This document shows positions 7,374 to 20,440 of a stretch of 20,440 nt of DNA, piece after piece (position 1 is the stretch's first letter; each line of letters starts with the position of its first letter). Source of the stretch: Candidatus Latescibacterota bacterium (GTDB lineage: Bacteria; Latescibacterota; UBA2968; UBA8231); the NCBI GenBank assembly GCA_022825185.1, contig JAJDYK010000339.1:1-20440 (forward strand), read 5' to 3'. A program made the translations under genes and the position numbers. The notes beneath the pieces were generated by a model. It ran no database searches. It was not told where the DNA came from and saw only the letters and a list, made by a program, of their open reading frames with translations.

Positions 7374-7907
7374 ATGGCGACGGCAGAGAAAGAAGCAAAA
7401 GTAGAAGAATTGAAGGCCATTATGGCCGAGGCCAAGGGCTTTTATTTGGCCGATTTTACGGGTATTGACGTAGCCGCAGTGACCGAGCTGCGCAACAAGT
7501 TACGCGATGCCGATGTCCAATACCAAGTGATCAAAAATCGCTTGGCCATTCGCGCGGCTGAGGAAGTGGGCATCGCCGGCCTCGAAGAGCATTTCTCCGG
7601 GCCTACGGCTTTGGCCTATTCAAAAGAAGATCCCATCGCACCGGCTAAAATTCTGCAAGACTTCGTCGCCGATGGCGGGAAAATTCAGATCAAGACCGGC
7701 TTTATGGAGGGTGAAATCCTCGCCGCCGACAAAGTCGAGGCGTTGGCTAAGCTGCCTTCTAGAGAAGAATTGCTAGGGAAGGTAGCCGCCGGCGTCCAGA
7801 GTCCGCTTTACGGGTTAAGCGGTGTCCTGAACGGATTGCTTAGAGGCCTAGTCGGCGCGTTGTCAGCCATCGAAAAGCAACGAGGAGAAGGCGGGGAAAA
7901 CGCCTGA
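7374..7907 (+). CDS. rplJ: 50S ribosomal protein L10
   Basis: L10 anchors L7/L12 dimers to the ribosome and forms the base of the stalk. The 177-residue product has the N-terminal rRNA-binding region ([28 protein letters not shown] and YQVIKNRLA). Its C-terminal helix, about residues 135-175 and rich in Gly, Leu and Val, is the binding region for L7/L12 dimers. The ATG at 7374 gives the normal N-terminus, but no Shine-Dalgarno sequence precedes it. It starts 18 bases after the rplA stop, too close for the long L10 leader known from other bacteria. Translation may be coupled to rplA. Confidence 0.96.
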   Translation: MATAEKEAKVEELKAIMAEAKGFYLADFTGIDVAAVTELRNKLRDADVQYQVIKNRLAIRAAEEVGIAGLEEHFSGPTALAYSKEDPIAPAKILQDFVADGGKIQIKTGFMEGEILAADKVEALAKLPSREELLGKVAAGVQSPLYGLSGVLNGLLRGLVGALSAIEKQRGEGGENA

Positions 7908-7962
7908 TTCCCATTCGTCCCTTTTAACAAACTCAAATACGGATTACAGGAGGCTGTATCCC

Positions 7963-8373
7963 ATGACCGAAGAAACCACTGCCACCACCGCCAATAGTAA
8001 GGTAGGTGAAATCATTGAGACCATCGGCGGACTGACAGTCCTAGAACTAGCCGAGTTGGTCAAAGCCCTCGAAGACAAGTTTGGCGTGTCGGCCGCAGCA
8101 CCGGTGATGATGGCTGGTGCGATGTCCAGCGATGGTGCTGGCGAAGAGGCCGCCGTAGAAAAGGATTCCTTTGACGTAGTGCTTACTAGCGTTGGCGAGA
8201 AGAAAATCCAAGTTATCAAGGTCGTCCGCGAGATCACTAGCTTAGGGCTGAAAGAGGCCAAGGCGCTCGTTGACGAGGCACCTAAGCCGGTCAAGGAAGG
8301 AGCGACCAAGGAAGAAGCCGAAGAAATCCAGAGCCGATTGCAGGATGCCGGAGCCACAGTAGAACTCCAGTAG
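7963..8373 (+). CDS. rplL: 50S ribosomal protein L7/L12
   Basis: L7/L12 is the multicopy stalk protein that recruits translation GTPases, including the EF-G and EF-Tu encoded downstream. The product has 136 residues, slightly longer than the usual 120-128. The extra length is a Thr/Glu-rich N-terminal stretch ([17 protein letters not shown]) and a short acidic segment in the hinge. The N-terminal dimerisation domain ([18 protein letters not shown]) ends near residue 45, a hinge follows to about 66, and the globular C-terminal domain covers 67-136 ([20 protein letters not shown]). AGGAGG at 7948-7953, nine bases before ATG, is one of the best ribosome-binding sites in the window, in keeping with the high output this protein needs. 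Confidence 0.97.
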   Translation: MTEETTATTANSKVGEIIETIGGLTVLELAELVKALEDKFGVSAAAPVMMAGAMSSDGAGEEAAVEKDSFDVVLTSVGEKKIQVIKVVREITSLGLKEAKALVDEAPKPVKEGATKEEAEEIQSRLQDAGATVELQ

Positions 8374-8430
8374 GGACTGCTGTTGATATAGTAGCTCATT
8401 CGTTCATACCTGCTTTTCTGCAGTGCGCAT

Positions 8431-8460
8431 TCATGGAGCTATTGGCCAATAGCTCCATGA
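8431..8460 (+). promoter_or_regulatory. Perfect 30-nt palindrome (RNA hairpin) between rplL and rpoB
   Basis: The two 15-base arms are exact reverse complements; the left arm is TCATGGAGCTATTGG. In RNA this would form a 13-bp stem with a GGCC tetraloop. No T-run follows (the next bases are GCATTTGGC), so it is not a classic terminator. It lies 36 bases before the rpoB start. In E. coli the same interval holds an attenuator and an RNase III processing site that lower rpoBC expression relative to rplJL, so a similar processing or mRNA-stability role is a reasonable inference. The rest of the 123-base gap shows only a weak promoter-like TTGATA near 8383. Confidence 0.6.
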
Positions 8461-8496
8461 GCATTTGGCTTAAACCACAAACTGAGGAGTTGGACT

Positions 8497-12273
<3,777 letters not shown>

Positions 12274-12315
12274 TTGAATTGCAGAACATTCGCATAAAGC
12301 GCAAAGGGGGTGCCA

Positions 12316-15300
12316 GTGTTACAGACTGCCAATGCATCGCGCAAACCGACTGATTTCGATTCCATCCGCATTCAACTCGCTTCTCCCGAGACCATTCGCG
12401 CTTGGTCGCAAGGGGAGGTCACCAAACCCGAGACGATCAACTACCGCTCCTTCAAACCGGAGCGCGACGGGTTGTTCTGCGAACGCATCTTCGGTCCGGT
12501 CAAAGACTGGAACTGCCACTGTGGCAAGTACAAGGGTATCCGCTATCGAGGGGTAGTATGCGACCGTTGCGGCGTCGAGGTCACGCAGGTCAAGGTTCGC
12601 CGCGAGCGCCTTGGCCACATTGAGCTGGCTGTACAGGTTTCCCACATCTGGTATTTCAAGTCGCTACCTTCGCGCATCGGTGCCCTGCTCGACATCTCGA
12701 TGCGCAACCTTGAGCGCATCCTCTATTACGAGTCCTATGTCGTCATTGACCCACAGGGCGCAGCTGTGGAGAAGCTGGATCTTTTGACGGAGGAGGAGCT
12801 TTTCGAGATACAAGAAGAGGGCGGCGATCCCGAGGTCGAGATGGGGGCACCCGCAGTCAAGCGGCTCTTAGAGAAGATCGACATTGAAGAGCTCTCGGCC
12901 GAATTGCGAACCTTGGTTCGAATGGAGAGTTCGATCCAACGCAAGCAAGAAGCCCTCAAGCGACTCAAGGTCGTCGAAGCCTTCCGCCAGTCCGAAAACC
13001 GGCCCCAGTGGATGATTCTCGACAACATTCCGGTCATTCCGCCGGATCTGCGTCCCTTGGTGCCCTTAGAGGGTGGTCGCTTTGCCACTTCCGACCTCAA
13101 CGACCTCTACCGCCGAGTCATCAATCGCAACAACCGCTTGAAGAAGCTGATCAACATCAAGGCTCCCGAAGTCATTCTGCGCAACGAGAAGAGGATGCTT
13201 CAGGAAGCCGTTGATGCCCTCTTCGACAACGGGCGTCGCTCGCGGGCCGTGCGCGGCGACGGCAATCGCTCGCTCAAGTCGCTCAGCGATCTGCTCAAGG
13301 GCAAACAGGGCCGTTTTCGCCAGAATTTGCTAGGTAAGCGCGTTGACTATTCGGGCCGTTCGGTCATCGTCGTCGGTCCAGAACTCAAACTGTACCAGTG
13401 CGGCCTACCCAAAGGAATGGCCTTAGAGCTATTTAAGCCATTTGTAATCAAAAAGTTAGAAGAAAAAGGGCTGGTGCAAACCGTCAAGAGCGCCAAGAAA
13501 CTGGTCGAGCGCGAGCGCCCAGAGGTCTGGGATATTCTCGAAGAGATCATCCGCGACCACTGCGTATTGCTCAATCGGGCACCGACGTTGCACAAGTTGG
13601 GCATTCAGGCGTTTCAGCCCATTCTCGTCGAGGGTAAGGCCATTCGCCTACATCCGCTGGTCTGCGCCGCCTTTAATGCCGACTTTGATGGCGACCAGAT
13701 GGCCGTGCATGTCCCGCTCTCGTTCGAGTCTCAGATTGAGGCGCGGCTGCTGATGCTTTCTACCAACAACATCCTCAAGCCGGCCGATGGCGAGCCGGTT
13801 ATCATGGACAACCCCCAGGACATCGTGCTTGGCAGTTATTACCTGACTAAGGTGCGCTTTAGCGAAGCAGATAGAGTCGAGCGCACCTTTGCCAACAAGA
13901 CCGAGGCGGTTGCGGCTTTTGAAGCGGGGCGCATTACCTTGCACCAGCCGGTCGTGGTGCGCATTGATGGTGAGATGGCGAATACGACCGTCGGTCGCTT
14001 GCTTTTCAACGAGGTGCTCCCGGAGGAAATCGGCTTTATCAACCGCACGGTTGACAAGGGCGATATCAAGAGGATTACCGCCCAAGTGCATCGCCTGCTG
14101 GGCAACAGGCGCACAGCCGAGTTCGTCGATCAGCTCAAGAATATGGGCTATCACTACGCGACGCTGGCCGGCGTATCCATCGCCGTTGACGACGTAGTCG
14201 TACCCGATACTAAAACCAAGCTCATTGATGGAGCGCTCAAGGAAGTAGAGAAAGTCCGCGATCAGTATGCCAACGGCATCATTACCGATGGCGAGCGCTA
14301 CAACAAGATCATCGACATCTGGATGCATACCACATCGGAGGTCTCGCGCGCGGTGCAGCACACGCTTGAGGAAGTCGAAGAGGGCTTTAACTCGGTTTAC
14401 ATTATGAAGGATTCCGGTGCGCGCGGCAGCGAGGATCAGATCAAACAGCTAGGCGGTATGCGTGGCCTGATGAACAAGCCGCAGAAAAAGCTGACCGGTG
14501 CCGTAGGCGAAATCATCGAAACGCCAATTATCGCCTCTTTTAAAGAAGGGCTGTCGGTACTCGAGTACTTCATCTCAACCCACGGAGCGCGCAAGGGTTT
14601 GGCCGATACGGCTCTGAAGACGGCCGAAGCCGGATATCTGACGCGGCGGATGGTCGATGTGGCTCAAGATGTGGTGATCAGCGAAGAAGACTGCGGGACT
14701 AGCCAAGGGCTGAAGATCGGCGCTCTCAAGGACGGAGAGGAGGTAATCGAGCCGCTGGCCGACCGCATCGTCGGCCGCGTATTGCAAGATGACGCTCTCG
14801 ATGCCGACCAAAATGTGGTGGCCCACGCGGGTACCCTGTTGGAAGAAGAAGACGCCAATCGCATTGCTCAAGCCGGCATTGAAGAAGTACACATTCGCTC
14901 GGTGCTCACATGCGAGTCCGAGCGCGGCGTGTGCATCAAGTGCTATGGACGCAACATGGGTACTGGCCGCGAGGTCAATGTGGGCGAGGCCGTTGGGGTC
15001 GTAGCCGCACAGAGTATTGGTGAACCAGGTACTCAGCTCACGCTGCGAACTTTTCACATCGGCGGTACGGCGAGTCGCATCGCCGAGCAGTCGCAGATCA
15101 CCGCACGCCGAGCTGGCCGCGTTCAATTTTCTAACGTCGATACGGTGCAAAACCCGACAGCCGGCGTCACGGTCGTCGGGCGCAACGGCGAAATTGGCTT
15201 GCTCGACGAACAGAATCGAGTGCGTTCTTCTATCGCCACCCCTTATGGCGCAGTGCTCAAGGTCGAAGATGGGGAGCAAGTCGAGATGGGCGATGTGCTG

Positions 15301-16389
15301 TACGAATGGGATCCATACAACAATGTGATTCTTACCGACCGCTCGGGCCGGATCGGGTTCACAGATATCACCAAGGAAACTATGCGCGAGGAATTCGACG
15401 AAAGCACGGGCCTAAGCGTCCGCAGTATCGTCGAACAGCGCGACCGCTCGCTGAGTCCGCAAATTGAGATCGAGAGTCAAGAATATGGAAACCGTTCTTT
15501 TATTATTCCGGTCGGGGCGCGTCTGCTGGTCGAAAACGGAGATCAAGTCGCACCGGGGCAGGTGTTAGTCAAAATTCCACGCGAGCGTTCCAAGACGCGC
15601 GACATCACCGGCGGTTTGCCGCGCGTTGCAGAACTCTTTGAGGCACGTCGGCCCAAGGAACCGGCAGTCATATCGGAAATTGACGGCACGGTGAGCTTTG
15701 GCGGTCTAATCCGCGGCAACCGCGAACTGTTTGTCACCCCGGAGGATGGCGAAAAAAAGAAATACTTGGTCCCCTACGGCAAGCACTTGCGCGTGCATGA
15801 AGGCGACCGAGTCGAAGCTGGCGAGCGCCTCTCCGAAGGGTCGGTCAATCCGCACGACATCTTGCGGGTCCAAGGCGTGAGTAAGGTGCAGGAGTACTTG
15901 GTCAACGAGATTCAGGATGTCTATCGCCTCCAGGCTGTGGAGATCAACGACAAGCACATTGAGGTGATTGTCAAGCAGATGCTGCAGAAGGTGCGCATCA
16001 TTGACCCAGGCGACACGAACTTCCTCGAAGGGGAAGAAGTGGATAAAATCCGCTTCAACAAGGAGAATGAAAAAGTCCTCTACGAGGGTGGAGACCCAGC
16101 CACCTGCCAGCCGATCCTTTTGGGCATTACCCGTGCTTCGCTGCGCACGGATAGCTTTATCTCTGCCGCCTCTTTCCAAGAGACAACGCGAGTGTTGACC
16201 GAGGCGGCCGTGCAAGGCAAGATAGATCACTTGCGCGGCCTCAAGGAAAACGTCATCATCGGTCGCTTGATTCCAGCCGGTACCGGGCACTACCAAGATG
16301 GTACCTATGAGAACTTGGAGACCGAAGGCAATGGCAAAGCCGAGTTGACCGAAGTGGCGGCTGCGGAAACAGGTGTTTTGGGCGAGTAG
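12316..16389 (+). CDS. rpoC: RNA polymerase beta' subunit
   Basis: RpoC is the catalytic subunit. The Shine-Dalgarno-like AAAGGGGGTG (12303-12312) best fits GTG at 12316. An in-frame GTG at 12310 would overlap that site and add two residues. In the 1357-residue product the N-terminal zinc site is C67/C69/C82/C85. The metal-binding NADFDGD motif spans 454-460, with aspartates D456, D458 and D460. The bridge helix region contains [17 protein letters not shown]. The second zinc site is C793/C866/C873/C876. The trigger loop ([12 protein letters not shown]) is followed by a roughly 190-residue insertion before [11 protein letters not shown], equivalent in position to E. coli SI3. The segment [15 protein letters not shown] is longer than in Proteobacteria and resembles FCB-group enzymes. 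It lies 42 bases after rpoB. Confidence 0.98.
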   Translation: MLQTANASRKPTDFDSIRIQLASPETIRAWSQGEVTKPETINYRSFKPERDGLFCERIFGPVKDWNCHCGKYKGIRYRGVVCDRCGVEVTQVKVRRERLGHIELAVQVSHIWYFKSLPSRIGALLDISMRNLERILYYESYVVIDPQGAAVEKLDLLTEEELFEIQEEGGDPEVEMGAPAVKRLLEKIDIEELSAELRTLVRMESSIQRKQEALKRLKVVEAFRQSENRPQWMILDNIPVIPPDLRPLVPLEGGRFATSDLNDLYRRVINRNNRLKKLINIKAPEVILRNEKRMLQEAVDALFDNGRRSRAVRGDGNRSLKSLSDLLKGKQGRFRQNLLGKRVDYSGRSVIVVGPELKLYQCGLPKGMALELFKPFVIKKLEEKGLVQTVKSAKKLVERERPEVWDILEEIIRDHCVLLNRAPTLHKLGIQAFQPILVEGKAIRLHPLVCAAFNADFDGDQMAVHVPLSFESQIEARLLMLSTNNILKPADGEPVIMDNPQDIVLGSYYLTKVRFSEADRVERTFANKTEAVAAFEAGRITLHQPVVVRIDGEMANTTVGRLLFNEVLPEEIGFINRTVDKGDIKRITAQVHRLLGNRRTAEFVDQLKNMGYHYATLAGVSIAVDDVVVPDTKTKLIDGALKEVEKVRDQYANGIITDGERYNKIIDIWMHTTSEVSRAVQHTLEEVEEGFNSVYIMKDSGARGSEDQIKQLGGMRGLMNKPQKKLTGAVGEIIETPIIASFKEGLSVLEYFISTHGARKGLADTALKTAEAGYLTRRMVDVAQDVVISEEDCGTSQGLKIGALKDGEEVIEPLADRIVGRVLQDDALDADQNVVAHAGTLLEEEDANRIAQAGIEEVHIRSVLTCESERGVCIKCYGRNMGTGREVNVGEAVGVVAAQSIGEPGTQLTLRTFHIGGTASRIAEQSQITARRAGRVQFSNVDTVQNPTAGVTVVGRNGEIGLLDEQNRVRSSIATPYGAVLKVEDGEQVEMGDVLYEWDPYNNVILTDRSGRIGFTDITKETMREEFDESTGLSVRSIVEQRDRSLSPQIEIESQEYGNRSFIIPVGARLLVENGDQVAPGQVLVKIPRERSKTRDITGGLPRVAELFEARRPKEPAVISEIDGTVSFGGLIRGNRELFVTPEDGEKKKYLVPYGKHLRVHEGDRVEAGERLSEGSVNPHDILRVQGVSKVQEYLVNEIQDVYRLQAVEINDKHIEVIVKQMLQKVRIIDPGDTNFLEGEEVDKIRFNKENEKVLYEGGDPATCQPILLGITRASLRTDSFISAASFQETTRVLTEAAVQGKIDHLRGLKENVIIGRLIPAGTGHYQDGTYENLETEGNGKAELTEVAAAETGVLGE

Positions 16390-16391
16390 TA

Positions 16392-16420
16392 TTGACAGTT
16401 ATACAATTTGTATGTAAGTT
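16392..16420 (+). promoter_or_regulatory. Possible promoter before rpsL with an embedded small dyad
   Basis: A perfect TTGACA (16392-16397) is followed after 17 bases by TAAGTT (16415-16420), only a 3/6 match. The spacer holds the dyad ATACAA-T-TTGTAT (16401-16413). The 74-base gap between rpoC and rpsL is markedly AT-rich compared with the flanking genes and has no terminator hairpin. It could therefore add a str-operon promoter to readthrough from rpoC. The weak -10 box makes this uncertain. Confidence 0.3.
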
Positions 16421-16463
16421 ATGAGCTTGCTATTTATTACGGAATGACGAGGAGAAACAACGT

Positions 16464-16835
16464 TTGCCAACGGTTAGCCAGCTGGTCCGCAAAAGCCGGC
16501 AAAAATCACTAAAAAAGACGGATTCCCCAGCGCTGAGAAGTTGTCCCCAGCGCCGCGGTGTTTGCACGCGTGTTTACACCCAGACGCCCAAGAAGCCCAA
16601 CTCGGCTCTACGCAAGATGGCTCGCGTGCGTTTGACTACCGGGATTGAAGTCACGGCTTACGTGCCAGGCGAGGGCCACACGCTGCAGGAACACTCCATC
16701 GTCTTAGTGCGCGGGGGTCGTATCAAGGACTGCCCCGGTGTGCGCTACCACATCGTGCGCGGTGTCCTCGATGCGACGGGTGTGGCTGATCGCCGTCAGG
16801 GTCGCTCCAAGTATGGCACCCGGCGGCCAACCTAA
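16464..16835 (+). CDS. rpsL: 30S ribosomal protein S12
   Basis: S12 sits at the decoding centre and affects accuracy and streptomycin binding. The 123-residue product starts at TTG 16464, with GAGGAG (16449-16454) nine bases upstream, giving the expected [12 protein letters not shown]. The conserved loops are present: [11 protein letters not shown] with K43, and [14 protein letters not shown] with K88 and D89. D89 is the residue methylthiolated by RimO in some bacteria. K43 and K88 are the sensitive-type residues for streptomycin. Position 90 is Cys where E. coli has Leu. C27 and C34 match the common family pattern. It begins the str-operon part of the cluster. Confidence 0.97.
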   Translation: MPTVSQLVRKSRQKSLKKTDSPALRSCPQRRGVCTRVYTQTPKKPNSALRKMARVRLTTGIEVTAYVPGEGHTLQEHSIVLVRGGRIKDCPGVRYHIVRGVLDATGVADRRQGRSKYGTRRPT

Positions 16836-16846
16836 GAGTAAGAGCA

Positions 16847-17317
16847 ATGTCTCGGCGTAAAAGAGCAATCAAGCGCAAGCTGCTGCCGGATCCGAAGTTT
16901 CACAATGTCTTGGCGGCGAGGTTCGTAAATTCGCTGATGAAGCAAGGCAAGAAGAGCGTGGCCGAGCGCATATTCTACGACTCGATCGACTTGGTCGTAG
17001 AGCGCAGTGGCCAGGACGGGATTGATGTCTTTCAGAAGGCGCTAGAAAACGCCAAGCCCATCGTCATGGTTAAATCGCGTCGAGTCGGTGGCCAGACCTA
17101 TCAGGTGCCGGTCGAAATGCGGCCAGACGAGCGCACGGCGCGTTCTATTCGCTGGTTGATTCGCTTCGCTCGCGAGCGCTCTGAGCGCACCATGGCCGAG
17201 CGGTTAGCCAATGAGTTTATCGCTGCGTCAAGGGGAGAAGGTGGGGCTGTGCGAATGAAGGAAGACGTCCATCGCATGGCCGAGGCGAATAAAGCCTTCG
17301 CTCATTACAGATTTTAG
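16847..17317 (+). CDS. rpsG: 30S ribosomal protein S7
   Basis: S7 nucleates assembly of the 30S head and contacts E-site tRNA. In E. coli it can also repress the str operon. The 156-residue product has the normal length. The basic N-terminus is MSRRKRAIKRKLLPDPKF. The beta-hairpin region includes KSRRVGGQTYQVPVEMRPDER, and the C-terminal part reads VHRMAEANKAFAHYRF. It starts 11 bases after the rpsL stop with only a weak AAGAG ribosome-binding site, which suggests coupling to rpsL. Confidence 0.97.
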   Translation: MSRRKRAIKRKLLPDPKFHNVLAARFVNSLMKQGKKSVAERIFYDSIDLVVERSGQDGIDVFQKALENAKPIVMVKSRRVGGQTYQVPVEMRPDERTARSIRWLIRFARERSERTMAERLANEFIAASRGEGGAVRMKEDVHRMAEANKAFAHYRF

Positions 17318-17332
17318 GAGTTCCCAGGCCAA

Positions 17333-19411
17333 ATGGCACGAAAATTTGCACAAAAAGACACGCGCAATATCGGTATTGCGGCTCACATCGACGCTGGCAA
17401 GACCACCACGACCGAGCGGATTCTCTACTATACTGGTCGAGTTCACCGCATGGGGGAGGTTCATGACGGTACAGCGACGATGGATTGGATGGAGCAAGAG
17501 CGCGAGCGCGGAATTACCATAACCTCTGCCGCTACTGCTTGCCAATGGAAGGATCACCGCATCAACATCATCGACACGCCCGGCCATGTGGATTTTACTG
17601 CTGAGGTCGAGCGTTCGCTGCGCGTACTCGACGGTGCCATAGGCGTTTTCTGTGCTGTCGGCGGAGTTGAGCCGCAGTCCGAGACCGTCTGGCGCCAAGC
17701 CGACAAATACCGCGTCCCGCGCATTGCTTTTGTCAACAAAATGGATCGCAACGGGGCTGATTTTTTTCAGGTACTCAGCATGCTCCAAGAGCGATTGAAC
17801 AGCAATTTTGTGCCGGTCCAGTTGCCCATCGGTGTTGGCGAGACGTTCAACGGCTTAATAGACTTGGTCGAGATGAAGGCCATTACCTACGAAGAGGCTA
17901 GCCAAGGCGTCAAGTTTTTCGAGGACGAGATCCCCGCGGATTTATTAGAGGGGGCCTTGCAATACCGCGAAAAGCTGCTAGAGTCGGTGGCTGAATTCGA
18001 CGATGGACTGCTCGAAAAATTTCTCGAAGGGGAAGAAATTCACCCTGGCGAAATCCGAGCTGCCCTGCGCCAAGCTACCATCTCGCTGAAGGCTGTGCCC
18101 GTAACGTGCGGTAGTGCTTATAAGTATAAAGGCGTCCAGCGCTTGCTCGACGCGGTGCTACACTATCTGCCGTCTCCGGCCGACGTCGGCGAAGTCAAGG
18201 GTATGCTGCCCCATTCTAGCGCAGAAGAGGTGCGTCCTGCCCTCGATGATGCGCCTTTTGCTGGGTTGGCCTTTAAGGTTATGACGGATCCCTTTGTCGG
18301 GCGTCTCACCTTTGTTCGCGTCTATTCAGGCGTGCTAAGCTCGGGCACTTACCTCTACAATGTGACGACTGAGCGTCGCGAGCGCACCGCGCGCTTGCTA
18401 GAGATGCACGCCAACGACCGCACCGAGCTATCTCGGGCCTATGCCGGTGACATAGTCGCAGTGGTAGGCCTCAAAAACACGACTACTGGCGATACGCTTT
18501 GCGACGAGCAGCACCCCATTGTCTTGGAAAAGATCGAGTTCGCCGAGCCGGTGGTCCACGTGGCAATTGAGCCAAAGACGAGGGCCGATCAGGAGCAGCT
18601 ATACATTGCCCTGTCCAAGCTCAGCGAGGAAGATCCAACCTTTCAGATCAAGCTCGACGACGAGACGGGCCAGACGATCATGTCGGGCATGGGCGAATTG
18701 CACTTAGAGATCCTTATTGACCGCCTCTTTCGCGAATTCAAGGTCGAAGCCAATGTCGGCAAGCCCCAAGTGGCCTACAAAGAAGGTCTGCGCAAGGCTG
18801 TCGAGATTACAGGTAGGTTCGTGCGACAGACCGGAGGCCGCGGCCAGTACGGGCACGTCGAGTTGGAAATCGAGCCGGGCGAGCCGGGCAGCGGACTGGT
18901 ATTCGAGTCGAAAATTATCGGCGGCAACATTCCTAAAGAATACATCAATCCAGTGCGCGAGGGCATTATCGAAGCGATGAGCACCGGTCCTGTTGCCGGT
19001 TACCCGATCGAAGACGTTAAAGTCGTGCTGGTAGATGGGTCGCATCACGAGGTTGACTCATCGGAAGTCGCCTTTAAGGTCGCTGGGTCCATGGCCTTCA
19101 AAGACGGTGCCGTGAAGGCATCTCCCTATCTCATGGAGCCGATTATGGAATTGGAGGTCGTCGTCCCCGATCAATATCTGGGCGACGTTGTGGGTGATCT
19201 CAATTCGCATCGCGGCGAGATACAGGGCATCAATCCCCGTTCCGATGCCCAAGTCGTCAAGGCTTTCGTGCCGCTGAGCGAGACTTTTGGCTATGCCACG
19301 CGCCTGCGTTCGCTGACCCAAGGCCGGGCGCTTTTTACCATGCAGTTTTCCAAATACCAAGCCGTCCCAAGCAACATCACCGAACAAATTATCGACAGCA
19401 CTCGAGGTTAA
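17333..19411 (+). CDS. fusA: Elongation factor G
   Basis: EF-G is the GTPase that drives mRNA-tRNA translocation and, with RRF, ribosome recycling. The 692-residue product is full length. The G domain shows AHIDAGKTT (17-25), RGITI in switch I, DTPGH (81-85, with the catalytic histidine H85), NKMD (135-138) and CGSA (259-262). The beta-barrel domain II follows. Domains III to V contain [27 protein letters not shown] and the closing [16 protein letters not shown]. It looks like the canonical EF-G1 type. GGAG lies about 12 bases before the ATG. It follows rpsG by 15 bases and precedes tuf by 39. Confidence 0.98.
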   Translation: MARKFAQKDTRNIGIAAHIDAGKTTTTERILYYTGRVHRMGEVHDGTATMDWMEQERERGITITSAATACQWKDHRINIIDTPGHVDFTAEVERSLRVLDGAIGVFCAVGGVEPQSETVWRQADKYRVPRIAFVNKMDRNGADFFQVLSMLQERLNSNFVPVQLPIGVGETFNGLIDLVEMKAITYEEASQGVKFFEDEIPADLLEGALQYREKLLESVAEFDDGLLEKFLEGEEIHPGEIRAALRQATISLKAVPVTCGSAYKYKGVQRLLDAVLHYLPSPADVGEVKGMLPHSSAEEVRPALDDAPFAGLAFKVMTDPFVGRLTFVRVYSGVLSSGTYLYNVTTERRERTARLLEMHANDRTELSRAYAGDIVAVVGLKNTTTGDTLCDEQHPIVLEKIEFAEPVVHVAIEPKTRADQEQLYIALSKLSEEDPTFQIKLDDETGQTIMSGMGELHLEILIDRLFREFKVEANVGKPQVAYKEGLRKAVEITGRFVRQTGGRGQYGHVELEIEPGEPGSGLVFESKIIGGNIPKEYINPVREGIIEAMSTGPVAGYPIEDVKVVLVDGSHHEVDSSEVAFKVAGSMAFKDGAVKASPYLMEPIMELEVVVPDQYLGDVVGDLNSHRGEIQGINPRSDAQVVKAFVPLSETFGYATRLRSLTQGRALFTMQFSKYQAVPSNITEQIIDSTRG

Positions 19412-19450
19412 GCGATAACCCGCCTTTCAGAACAGGAGAGGATTTAAGAA

Positions 19451-20440
<990 letters not shown>

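Noticed and set aside
8431..8470. Palindrome before rpoB as a rho-independent terminator
   Set aside because: The bases after the stem are GCATTTGGC, not a T-run, so I describe it as a hairpin or processing site instead.
12310..12315. GTG at 12310 as the rpoC start
   Set aside because: It overlaps the Shine-Dalgarno-like AAAGGGGGTG; the GTG at 12316 gives workable spacing. The difference is only two residues, so it remains possible.
13648..15279. Minus strand open frames of 237 and 234 codons inside rpoC
   Set aside because: They are shadows of the highly conserved rpoC coding sequence, kept open by its codon usage. Neither product resembles a known family.

Overview
This window is a conserved bacterial housekeeping locus. 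It runs from a divergently transcribed DNA-repair gene pair, through a transcript-cleavage factor and a tRNA cluster, into one contiguous run of transcription and translation genes. All genes from greA rightward are on the + strand. The base composition is moderately GC-rich, with AT-rich intergenic patches. RpoB carries a long lineage-specific segment between its N-terminal lobes, and RpoC carries a roughly 190-residue insertion after the first half of the trigger loop. Both are features of Gram-negative-type RNA polymerases. The RpoC segment [17 protein letters not shown] recalls Bacteroidota/FCB-type enzymes, so my inference is a Gram-negative lineage near the FCB assemblage. I cannot name a phylum from sequence alone.

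Layout. (1) 1-4046, minus strand: sbcD then sbcC, overlapping as ATGA; sbcC runs off the left edge just after its ABC signature motif. (2) 4047-4250: divergent control region with a back-to-back promoter pair and an intrinsic-terminator hairpin inside the greA leader. (3) 4251-4721: greA, followed by its own terminator. (4) 4808-5318: a consensus-like promoter, then tRNA-Gly(UCC), tRNA-Thr(GGU), rpmG (L33, 50 codons) and tRNA-Trp(CCA). (5) 5341-8373: secE, nusG, rplK, rplA, rplJ, rplL, with a terminator-like hairpin between secE and nusG. (6) 8374-16389: a perfect 30-nt palindrome, then rpoB and rpoC. (7) 16390-20440: rpsL, rpsG, fusA and tuf, with tuf cut by the right edge.

How the genes work together. 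SbcCD is a nuclease/ATPase that processes hairpin and blocked DNA ends. GreA, NusG and the RpoB/RpoC subunits form the elongation machinery. L33, L11, L1, L10, L7/L12, S12 and S7 are ribosomal proteins. L11 and the L10-L7/L12 stalk form the site where EF-G and EF-Tu act, and both factors are encoded downstream. SecE belongs to the protein-export channel. The beta operon (secE to rpoC) and the str operon (rpsL to tuf) are directly joined here.

No gap between genes exceeds 300 bases. I found no mobile element, CRISPR array, prophage, toxin-antitoxin pair or unknown large gene, and I do not see a hidden new system. The points worth a second look are regulatory: a hairpin precedes each of greA, nusG and rpoB. 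There are also a few unusual residues: RpoB Gln at the E. coli D516 position, S12 Cys90 and EF-Tu switch I changes. Three consecutive major genes (rpoB, rpoC, rpsL) use non-ATG starts.
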